NCBI RefSeq assembly: GCF_002150735.1
Contig: NZ_MUKA01000133.1
Span: 1 to 40,388, forward strand
DNA: 40,388 nucleotides
Origin: Streptomyces africanus
GTDB taxonomy: Bacteria; Actinomycetota; Actinomycetes; Streptomycetales; Streptomycetaceae
Reading direction: 5' to 3'
Under the pieces are notes generated by a model. That model worked only from the letters and a program-made list of their open reading frames with translations, was not told the origin of the DNA and did no database searches. Positions 25,971-32,636 of this stretch are shown here, in pieces. Positions within the stretch are counted from its first letter, which is position 1. Every line of letters begins with the position of its first letter. The position numbers were made by a program, and so were the translations under genes.

Positions 25971-27587
25971 GCTGGGCGGCGGGCCGTCCTTGGGGCGGCC
26001 CGGCACCCCTGGACGCCGTTGCCAGGGCAGCGGGCCGGCGGGTGGCCGGTAGGCGATGCCGAGGGCGTCGAGCCGCCGGTAGTGGGCGGTCATGCGGCGC
26101 TCGAAATCGGCGAAGTCCCGTTCCGCCGGGGCGGGCAGGGCGCTCCAGGCGACCTCGGCGAAGGCCGCGAGCCGGGGGAACGTCTGGTAGTCCACGCGTG
26201 CGTGGTCCTCCATCACCTCGGTCCACACGTTGGCCTGGGTGCCGAGCACGTGCCGGGCCTCCTCGGGCGTCAACTCCGGCGGCACGGGCTCGAACCGGTA
26301 GACGTCCTCCAGGGTGCGCACCCACCCGATCGGTACCGGCTCGTCGGGGCCCGGGTCCTGACGGTGGTCCAGATACACCTGCTGCTCGGGGCACATGACG
26401 ACGTCGTGGCCGGCCCGGGCGGCGGCGATGCCCCCGGCGTAGCCCCGCCAGGAGGACACGGCCGCGCCGTCGGCCAGGCCGCCCTGGAGGATCTCGTCCC
26501 AGCCGATCAGCCGGCGCCCGCGCGCGGAGAGCCAGCTGTCGAAGTGCCCGATGAACCAGGACTGGAGCTCGTCCTCGTCGGCGAGCCCGAGTTCCCTGAT
26601 GCGCGCCTGGGCAGTAGCGGACCGCCGCCACTGGTCCTTGGGGCACTCGTCGCCGCCGACATGGACGAACTCCGACGGGAACAGCTCCAGTACTTCCTCG
26701 AAGACGCCCTCGTAGAAGCGCAGGGTGTTGTCAGTGGGGGCGAGTACGTTCGGGTTGATTCCCCAGGTGTCCCACACGGAGAGGGCGTTGGTGTCGATGA
26801 CGTCGGTGTTGCCGAGTTCGGGGTACGCGGCGATGGCCGCCTGCGAGTGGCCGGGCACGTCGATTTCGGGGACGACGGTGATATGCCGCTCGGCGGCGTA
26901 GGCGACGATCTCGCGGATGTCGTCCTGGGTGTAGTAGCCGCCGTGCGGCTTCTCGTCCCACAGGGGTGAGGCCCCGTGGCCGGTTTTCGTCCGCGCCCGC
27001 CAGGAGCCGGTCTCGGTCAGCCGTGGATGCCGCTCGATCTGGATGCGCCAGCCCTGGTCGTCCGTCAGATGGAAGTGGAAGACGTTGAGTTTGTGCGCCG
27101 CCATCAGGTCGAGAGAGCGCAGGACGCCTTCCTTGGGCATGAAGTGCCGGGCGACGTCGAGCATCAGGCCACGCCAGCGGAATCGGGGGGCGTCCTCGAT
27201 CGTGAGGTACGGCACGGCCCAAGCGCGGTCGCGCCTGATCGGGGCCCTTCGGTACGCGTCGGGGCCGAGAAGCTGCCGCAGCGTCTGGGCGCCCCAGAAG
27301 ACACCGGCCGCGCTGCCTCCCTCGATGAGGACACCGTTCCAGTCGCTGACGAGGCGGTACTCCTCGGGGCCGAGCCCGGGGTCGAGCTGCAGCACGATGC
27401 CATCGCCGGCGTCGTCGAGTTCCCGCCCCTCGCGCAACGGCAGGCCGGTGGCCTGCCGCAGAGCGGTGCTCAGCCAGTGGCCGACGCCCTGCGTCCCGGT
27501 ACGGGCGTGGAGCCGGGAGTGTGCCGCCAGCCGGACCTCGCCGGTGGTGGCGACGACGCCGCGGGGCTTCGGAATCAGTTCGGTCAT
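25965..27587 (-). CDS. GH20 beta-N-acetylhexosaminidase, cytoplasmic
   Basis: A 540-residue family 20 glycosidase that releases terminal GlcNAc, for example from chitobiose. The GH20b N-terminal domain (about 5-130) is followed by the TIM barrel: FRWRGLMLDVARHF, HFHLTDDQGWRIQIE, VPEIDVPGHSQAA and the catalytic pair Asp313-Glu314 in HVGGDECPKDQW. The tryptophans of the -1 pocket (IGWDEIL, SSWRG, QANVWTE) are present. No signal peptide follows the ATG at 27587, which has AAGGA seven bases upstream, so the enzyme should act inside the cell on imported chito-oligosaccharides. The transcript starts after a strong terminator of the DUF3039 gene, so it has its own promoter. Confidence 0.95.
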   Translation of the reverse strand: MTELIPKPRGVVATTGEVRLAAHSRLHARTGTQGVGHWLSTALRQATGLPLREGRELDDAGDGIVLQLDPGLGPEEYRLVSDWNGVLIEGGSAAGVFWGAQTLRQLLGPDAYRRAPIRRDRAWAVPYLTIEDAPRFRWRGLMLDVARHFMPKEGVLRSLDLMAAHKLNVFHFHLTDDQGWRIQIERHPRLTETGSWRARTKTGHGASPLWDEKPHGGYYTQDDIREIVAYAAERHITVVPEIDVPGHSQAAIAAYPELGNTDVIDTNALSVWDTWGINPNVLAPTDNTLRFYEGVFEEVLELFPSEFVHVGGDECPKDQWRRSATAQARIRELGLADEDELQSWFIGHFDSWLSARGRRLIGWDEILQGGLADGAAVSSWRGYAGGIAAARAGHDVVMCPEQQVYLDHRQDPGPDEPVPIGWVRTLEDVYRFEPVPPELTPEEARHVLGTQANVWTEVMEDHARVDYQTFPRLAAFAEVAWSALPAPAERDFADFERRMTAHYRRLDALGIAYRPPAGPLPWQRRPGVPGRPKDGPPPSR

Positions 27588-27620
27588 GTCAGTCCTTCTG
27601 GGGTCTGCATGAACAGCACA

Positions 27621-27659
27621 AAAGCCCCCAGGGCACGCGAAACGCACCCTGGAGGCTTT
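27621..27659 (-). terminator. intrinsic terminator after the DUF3039 gene
   Basis: A 13-bp stem with one mismatch (27621-27633 with 27647-27659) and a 13-base loop. On the minus strand the stem is followed by TTTTG. Confidence 0.78.
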
Positions 27660-27677
27660 ACGCCACGCGGGCCGGGC

Positions 27678-27959
27678 CTACTTGTCGCCCTTGCCCTTGT
27701 CGTCGTCGCCGGAGCCCATGGACTCGTAGATCTCCTTGCACATGGGACACACCGGGTACTTCTTCGGGTCGCGGCCCGGCACCCAGACCTTGCCGCACAG
27801 CGCCACGACGGGGGTGCCGTCGAGGGCGCTCGCCATGATCTTGTCCTTCTGGACGTAGTGGGCGAAGCGCTCGTGGTCACCGTCACCGTGGGAGGTCTGC
27901 GGTGTCGGCTCTACGAGGGTCCCCGTACCAGTCCCGCGCTCGGGCTCGAGAGTGCTCAT
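27678..27959 (-). CDS. DUF3039 zinc-ribbon-like small protein
   Basis: A 93-residue actinobacterial protein with a compact metal-site pattern: ALCGKVWVPGRDP followed by YPVCPMCKEIYE (Cys55, Cys71, Cys74) and His residues at 24/29/34 that could complete it. The C-terminus is charged (GSGDDDKGKGDK). Function is unknown; the family is conserved in actinobacteria and mostly single-copy. The start is ambiguous. The ATG at 27959 gives the family length. An ATG at 27987-27989 overlaps the YqgE stop as TGATG and would add ten residues, favouring translational coupling. Neither has a clear Shine-Dalgarno. It probably shares a transcript with yqgE. Confidence 0.88.
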   Translation of the reverse strand: MSTLEPERGTGTGTLVEPTPQTSHGDGDHERFAHYVQKDKIMASALDGTPVVALCGKVWVPGRDPKKYPVCPMCKEIYESMGSGDDDKGKGDK

Positions 27960-27988
27960 AGGCCCAAGGGTACTGAAGGTCACAGCCA

Positions 27989-28561
27989 TCAGTTGAGCGA
28001 AGGGTCGTCCGGGTACGTCGCCACCATCGCCAGCTCGTTGCGCTGGCGGCGCAGCACCTCGCGCCAGAGCCTCTCCGGGGACGGCGAGGAGACGTCGCCG
28101 GGCTCGGACTCGACGACGTACCACGCGCCGTCCACCAGCTCGTCCTCCAGCTGACCGGGGCCCCAGCCGGCGTATCCGGCGAAGATCCGCAGGGAGCCGA
28201 GGGCGGAGGCCAGCAGTTCCGGCGGGGCCTCCAGATCCACCAGCCCGATCGCGCCGTGCACCCGGCGCCAGCCCAGCGGCGCCTCCTCCCCGGACGCCCC
28301 GCCGGGGACGACGGCGACCCCGAGGGCCGAGTCCAGCGACACCGGGCCGCCCTGGAACACGACGCCGGGCTCGCCGGCGAGATCCCCCCAGCCCTCCAGG
28401 ATGTCGTCCACGTCCACCGGAGTGGGGCGGTTGAGGACGACACCGAGAGAGCCCTCCTCGTCGTGGTCGAGGAGCAGCACCACCGCGCGGTCGAAGTTCG
28501 GGTCCGCCAGGGCGGGCGTGGCCACGAGCAACCGCCCTGTGAGCGAGGACACCTCGGTCAT
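27989..28561 (-). CDS. YqgE/AlgH family protein
   Basis: A 190-residue member of the YqgE/AlgH (DUF179) family: TGRLLVATPALADPNFDRAV, then VVLLLDHDEEGSLGVVLNRP and VVFQGGPVSLD, RIFAGYAGWGPGQLEDEL and AWYVVESEP, all in the expected order. The biochemical role is not settled; links to alginate control in Pseudomonas do not transfer to Streptomyces. The ATG at 28561 (MTEVSSLTG) is chosen; an ATG at 28570 would add three residues. Divergent from murA (253 bases). Confidence 0.92.
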   Translation of the reverse strand: MTEVSSLTGRLLVATPALADPNFDRAVVLLLDHDEEGSLGVVLNRPTPVDVDDILEGWGDLAGEPGVVFQGGPVSLDSALGVAVVPGGASGEEAPLGWRRVHGAIGLVDLEAPPELLASALGSLRIFAGYAGWGPGQLEDELVDGAWYVVESEPGDVSSPSPERLWREVLRRQRNELAMVATYPDDPSLN

Positions 28562-28814
28562 GCCAGACATGATCCCGCATCTTCCCTTCCCGTGGGGAGG
28601 CAATGCGGGGACGCGGGTGAACGCAGCTCAGGGGCACACCGATGCGTCCTCGGCGCACGGACGTGACCGTGACCCCACGTGCCCGGCACGGAACCGTTCG
28701 TGTTGTGACAGAGCTATGACGTGGCTGGGTCCGACTCAGGCTTACGGAAGGGGGGTGGAGGGCGATTACCCTTTCCCTCCTGGCCCCTGCCCGACTCCAC
28801 GGAACGCGAGATTC

Positions 28815-30155
28815 ATGACCGTCAACGACGATGTCCTGCTTGTCCACGGCGGAACCCCGCTGGAGGGCGAGATCCGTGTCCGCGGTGCGAAGAACCTCGT
28901 ACCGAAGGCAATGGTGGCAGCGCTGCTGGGCAGCGCTCCGAGCCGCCTCCGCAATGTTCCGGACATCCGTGACGTACGGGTTGTACGGGGTCTGTTGCAG
29001 CTGCACGGCGTGACGGTCCGCCCGGGGGACGAACCCGGCGAACTGGTGATGGATCCGACGCGCGTGGAGAGCGCGAACGTCGCTGACATCGATGCCCACG
29101 CGGGTTCGAGCCGTATCCCGATCCTCTTCTGCGGGCCGCTCCTGCACCGCCTCGGCCACGCGTTCATCCCGGGTCTCGGCGGCTGCGACATCGGCGGCCG
29201 GCCCATCGACTTCCACTTCGACGTGCTGCGGCAGTTCGGCGCGCGGATCGAGAAACGGGCGGACGGGCAGTACCTGGAGGCCCCGCAGCGGCTTCGGGGC
29301 ACGAAGATCCGGCTGCCGTACCCGTCCGTCGGCGCGACCGAGCAGGTGCTGCTGACGGCGGTGCTCGCCGAGGGCGTCACCGAGCTCTCGAACGCGGCTG
29401 TCGAGCCGGAGATCGAGGACCTGATCTGCGTCCTTCAGAAGATGGGCGCCATCATCGCGATGGACACCGACCGGACGATCCGCATCACCGGTGTGGACCA
29501 GCTCGGCGGCTACAACCACCGCGCCCTGTCCGACCGCCTGGAGGCCGCGTCCTGGGCGTCCGCCGCGCTGGCGACCGAGGGCGACATCTACGTCCGCGGC
29601 GCCCAGCAGCGCTCGATGATGACGTTCCTGAACACCTACCGGAAGGTGGGCGGGGCCTTCGAGATCGACGACGAAGGCATCCGCTTCTGGCACCCCGGCG
29701 GCCAGCTGAAGTCCATCGCGCTGGAGACGGACGTCCACCCCGGCTTCCAGACCGACTGGCAGCAGCCGCTGGTGGTGGCCCTGACCCAGGCCACGGGCCT
29801 GTCCATCATCCACGAGACGGTCTACGAGTCCCGCCTCGGCTTCACCTCCGCCCTGAACCAGATGGGCGCGCACATCCAGCTCTACCGCGAGTGCCTGGGC
29901 GGCTCGAACTGCCGCTTCGGCCAGCGCAACTTCCTGCACTCGGCCGTCGTCTCCGGCCCCACCAAGCTCCAGGGCGCCGATCTGGTCATCCCCGACCTCC
30001 GCGGCGGCTTCTCGTACCTCATCGCGGCGCTGGCGGCCCAGGGCACGTCCCGCGTCCACGGCATCGGCCTGATCAACCGCGGCTACGAGAACTTCATGGA
30101 GAAGCTCGTGGAGCTGGGTGCGAAGGTGGAGCTTCCGGGCAAGGCGCTCGGGTAG
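28815..30155 (+). CDS. murA: UDP-N-acetylglucosamine 1-carboxyvinyltransferase
   Basis: A 446-residue cytosolic enzyme that transfers enolpyruvate from PEP to UDP-GlcNAc, the first committed step of peptidoglycan synthesis. EPSP-synthase-like inverse alpha/beta barrels are visible. Key residues: Lys27-Asn28 in RGAKNLVP and the PEP-binding Cys124 in PGLGGCDIGGRPIDFH, the fosfomycin target position. C-terminal DLRGGFSYLIAALAAQG and INRGYENFMEKL are typical. The ATG at 28815 (MTVNDDVLLVHGG) gives the usual length; longer in-frame sequence upstream has no similarity. Monocistronic, ended by a very strong hairpin. Confidence 0.98.
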   Translation: MTVNDDVLLVHGGTPLEGEIRVRGAKNLVPKAMVAALLGSAPSRLRNVPDIRDVRVVRGLLQLHGVTVRPGDEPGELVMDPTRVESANVADIDAHAGSSRIPILFCGPLLHRLGHAFIPGLGGCDIGGRPIDFHFDVLRQFGARIEKRADGQYLEAPQRLRGTKIRLPYPSVGATEQVLLTAVLAEGVTELSNAAVEPEIEDLICVLQKMGAIIAMDTDRTIRITGVDQLGGYNHRALSDRLEAASWASAALATEGDIYVRGAQQRSMMTFLNTYRKVGGAFEIDDEGIRFWHPGGQLKSIALETDVHPGFQTDWQQPLVVALTQATGLSIIHETVYESRLGFTSALNQMGAHIQLYRECLGGSNCRFGQRNFLHSAVVSGPTKLQGADLVIPDLRGGFSYLIAALAAQGTSRVHGIGLINRGYENFMEKLVELGAKVELPGKALG

Positions 30156-30173
30156 CGGCGCAGGCAGTGACGC

Positions 30174-30212
30174 CAAAGGGGCGGCCACCCGGTTCGGGTG
30201 GCCGCCCCTTTG
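30174..30212. terminator. strong bidirectional terminator between murA and the HU gene
   Basis: A perfect 17-bp stem (30174-30190 with 30196-30212) with loop GGTTC. AAA/TTT flank the GC stem on both sides, so it can stop transcripts from either convergent gene. Confidence 0.9.
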
Positions 30213-30259
30213 ATGTCACTCACTGTGGTTCGTACACCGAGGGCGTACGAACGGCAGGG

Positions 30260-30541
30260 TTACTTGCCCTTCGCGGCTTCCTTGAGCTTCGAGCCCGCGG
30301 AGACCTTCACGCTGTAACCGGCGGGAATCTGGATGGGCTCGCCGGTCTGCGGGTTGCGGGCGGTGCGAGCGGCACGGTGGGTGCGCTCGAAGGTCAGGAA
30401 GCCGGGGATGGTGACCTTCTCGTCCCCCTTGGAGACGATGTCGCCGACCACGTCGGCGAACGCGGCCAGAACGGCGTCGGCGTCCTTGCGGGTCACCTCG
30501 GCGCGGTCGGCCAGCGCGGCCACCAGCTCACTGCGGTTCAT
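30260..30541 (-). CDS. hupA: HU-family nucleoid protein
   Basis: A 93-residue histone-like DNA-binding protein of the short HU type, without the Lys/Ala-rich tail of the second Streptomyces HU. MNRSELVAALADRAEVTRKD forms the dimer helices, DEKVTIPGFLTFERTHRAAR leads to the beta arm, and ARNPQTGEPIQIPAGYSVKV carries the intercalating-proline region. The ATG at 30541 has GGGAG six bases upstream. The gene name rests on family plus synteny with murA. Confidence 0.97.
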   Translation of the reverse strand: MNRSELVAALADRAEVTRKDADAVLAAFADVVGDIVSKGDEKVTIPGFLTFERTHRAARTARNPQTGEPIQIPAGYSVKVSAGSKLKEAAKGK

Positions 30542-30851
30542 GTTGTTACTCCCGTGTTCATCTTGCCGTTGAGGCGTCAGATCGAAGCCGATGCTGCCAG
30601 GGTCCTCCGTGAGTCCCCGGACCCGGGTCCGTCGTCAGACCCTCGCGCCCAGGGACGCATCCTGCCTCTACCTGCGGCGGGAAAGCCAATCCGGCACCCG
30701 CAGGAGTCGTGAGAACACCCATGGGAGTCACACGAAAAGAGGGCCTGAGCCTGGCCGACACGATAGAGGGCGTCCCAAGGGGTCGGGTTCCCCGACGCGC
30801 CGTTGCCAAGCCAGTCGTGGCAATCCTCACAGCGGCCGCAGGGCCGTCGCC
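30542..30851. other. 310-base intergenic region upstream of the HU gene
   Basis: It contains the HU gene leader (minus) and the 3' flank of the malic enzyme gene (minus). I see a 14-bp perfect palindrome CGGACCCGGGTCCG at 30618-30631 and the weak hairpin at 30769-30800. No convincing -35/-10 pair and no credible small gene; the open frames present have poor codon use. Confidence 0.6.
30769..30800 (-). terminator. weak hairpin downstream of the malic enzyme gene
   Basis: An outer GCGTC/GACGC stem and inner GGGG/CCCC with an asymmetric internal loop, about 50 bases after the malic enzyme stop. No T-run. Confidence 0.28.
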
Positions 30852-32282
30852 CTACGGCTGCGAGGTCGTCGCCGCCGCGCCGACCGCCTTCGCGGCCTCC
30901 CGGACCGCTCCGGCGACCGCGCCCGCGACCTTGTCGTTGAAGACGCTCGGGATGATGTAGTTCGGGTTCAGCTCGTCCTCGGTCACCACGTCCGCCAGGG
31001 CGGTCGCGGCGGCCAGCATCATCTCGGTGTTGACCGTGCGGGACTGGGCGTCCAGCAGGCCGCGGAAGACACCCGGGAAGACCAGCACGTTGTTGATCTG
31101 GTTCGGGAAGTCGGAACGGCCGGTGGCCACAACAGCCGCGGTCTGACGTGCGATGGCCGGGTCGACCTCGGGGTCCGGGTTCGCGAGCGCGAACACGATG
31201 GCGCCGTCGGCCATGGCGGCCACGTCGTCGCCGTCCAGGACGTTCGGGGCCGAGACGCCGATGAAGACGTCGGCGCCGCGCACGGCCTCCTTGAGCGTGC
31301 CGGTGAGGCCCTCGGGGTTGGTGTTGTCGGCGATCCAGCGCAGCGCCGAGTCCGGGGCGGCGTCCACCAGGTCCTCGCGGTCGGCGTGCACGACGCCGTG
31401 GATGTCGGCGACGACGGCGTTCTTGACGCCCGCGGCCAGCAGCAGCTTCAGGATGGCCGTACCGGCCGCGCCGGCGCCGGACATGACGACCCGGATGTTC
31501 TCGATCGCCTTGCCCGTGACGCGCAGGGCGTTCGTGAGGGCGGCGAGGACGACGATCGCTGTGCCGTGCTGGTCGTCGTGGAAGACGGGGATGTCGAGGG
31601 CCTCGCGCAGCCGGGCCTCGATCTCGAAGCAGCGGGGGGCGGAGATGTCCTCCAGGTTGATGCCCGCGAAGCCCGGGGCGATCGCCTTGACGATCTCGAC
31701 GATCGCGTCGGTGTCCTGGGTGTCGAGGCAGATCGGCCAGGCGTCGATGCCGGCGAACCGCTTGAAGAGGGCCGCCTTGCCCTCCATGACCGGCAGGGCC
31801 GCCTTCGGGCCGATGTTGCCCAGGCCCAGCACGGCCGAGCCGTCCGTCACGACCGCAACGGAGTTGCGCTTGATGGTGAGGCGGCGGGCGTCCTCGGGGT
31901 TCTCGGCGATCGCCATGCAGACGCGGGCCACGCCCGGCGTGTAGACCATGGACAGGTCGTCACGGTTGCGGATGGGGTGCTTCGACGCCATCTCGATCTT
32001 GCCGCCGAGGTGCATGAGGAAGGTCCGGTCCGAGACCTTGCCCAGCGTGACGCCCTCGATGCCGCGGAGTTCCTCGACGATCTCGTCCGCGTGCGCGGTC
32101 GACGAGGCCGCGATGGTGACGTCGATACGGAGCTTCTCGTGACCGGATGCGGTGACGTCGAGGCCGGTCACCGAGCCTCCGGAGGACTCCACGGCGGTGG
32201 TGAGCTGCGAGACGGCGGTTCCGCTCGCGGGCACCTCCAGCCGGACCGTCATCGAGTAGGAGACGCTGGGCGCCGTTGCCAT
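30852..32282 (-). CDS. malic enzyme with N-terminal ACT domain, probably NAD-dependent
   Basis: A 476-residue enzyme that oxidatively decarboxylates malate to pyruvate. An ACT-type regulatory domain occupies about 7-80 (SMTVRLEVPASGTAVSQL). The catalytic domain has Tyr114 (DLSMVYTPGVARV), the Lys in PVMEGKAALFKRFAG, metal ligands in GINLEDISAPRCFE and IPVFHDDQHGTA, and the nucleotide fold at VVMSGAGAAGTAILKLLL. As I recall, the S. coelicolor enzyme at this locus is the NAD-preferring one; cofactor choice was not derived from sequence. AGAGGAAG lies six bases before the ATG at 32282. The ACT domain suggests allosteric control by a small ligand. Confidence 0.96.
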   Translation of the reverse strand: MATAPSVSYSMTVRLEVPASGTAVSQLTTAVESSGGSVTGLDVTASGHEKLRIDVTIAASSTAHADEIVEELRGIEGVTLGKVSDRTFLMHLGGKIEMASKHPIRNRDDLSMVYTPGVARVCMAIAENPEDARRLTIKRNSVAVVTDGSAVLGLGNIGPKAALPVMEGKAALFKRFAGIDAWPICLDTQDTDAIVEIVKAIAPGFAGINLEDISAPRCFEIEARLREALDIPVFHDDQHGTAIVVLAALTNALRVTGKAIENIRVVMSGAGAAGTAILKLLLAAGVKNAVVADIHGVVHADREDLVDAAPDSALRWIADNTNPEGLTGTLKEAVRGADVFIGVSAPNVLDGDDVAAMADGAIVFALANPDPEVDPAIARQTAAVVATGRSDFPNQINNVLVFPGVFRGLLDAQSRTVNTEMMLAAATALADVVTEDELNPNYIIPSVFNDKVAGAVAGAVREAAKAVGAAATTSQP

Positions 32283-32370
32283 GGCCGACTTCCTCTGCTT
32301 TCACCTGACGCTGAGTTGTGCCGTCCGATCGTCGCACCTACCGCCGGGTAGCAGGTAGCCACCCTCAATT

Positions 32371-32393
32371 GCGAACGTTTTGTTCGCGGAACA
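32371..32393. promoter_or_regulatory. overlapping inverted repeats upstream of the malic enzyme gene
   Basis: GCGAAC-GTTTT-GTTCGC (32371-32387) and TGTTC-GCG-GAACA (32381-32393) overlap, 90-110 bases before the malic enzyme start. They look like an operator cluster. The GAAC/GTTC spacing is five, not the four of the actinobacterial LexA box. Confidence 0.35.
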
Positions 32394-32403
32394 GGCCAGC
32401 AAA

Positions 32404-32436
32404 AAGAGACCCACGTCACGCTGACGTGGGTCTCTT
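32404..32436 (-). terminator. strong intrinsic terminator
   Basis: A perfect 15-bp stem (32404-32418 with 32422-32436) with a three-base loop. On the minus strand it is followed by TTTTTG. It lies 200 bases past the stop of the HelD-like gene and closes the structured region at 32437-32545. Confidence 0.85.
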
Positions 32437-32545
32437 CGCAAGTAGGCGGCACCGACCCGCCATGCTCGCCTCGCGGCAAGTGGTCGCTCGTAGCGACGAT
32501 GGTTGGGCCCGGGGGCTTGGATCGGGCCGGTGCCACATCCAGGCT
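32437..32545 (-). ncRNA. candidate structured small RNA or 3' UTR element
   Basis: On the minus strand, between the HelD-like gene and the terminator, three hairpins follow each other. They are GGCCCG/CGGGCC (32528-32523 with 32511-32506) with a C-rich 11-base loop, GTCGCT-ACG-AGCGAC (32497-32483) and GGCGG/CCGCC (32461-32445). The terminator comes next. The 200-base distance from the stop codon is long for a simple 3' end. No clear promoter was found (a TAGCCT -10-like hexamer near 32552 lacks a -35). Alternatives: processed 3' UTR RNA, or an unstructured spacer with chance GC hairpins. A small RNA may have been reported here in S. coelicolor, but I cannot confirm that. Confidence 0.35.
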
Positions 32546-32636
32546 AACAAACAGATCCCGTAAGGCCATTCCCGTACCGGGAGTTCATTTCGCCGACACG
32601 TGGGTATCGGGGGCGCGGCCCCGCCGGACGGACGGA

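Noticed and set aside
32371..32387. SOS (LexA) box upstream of malic enzyme
   Set aside because: The half-sites GAAC and GTTC are five bases apart, not four, and the gene is not a DNA-repair gene.
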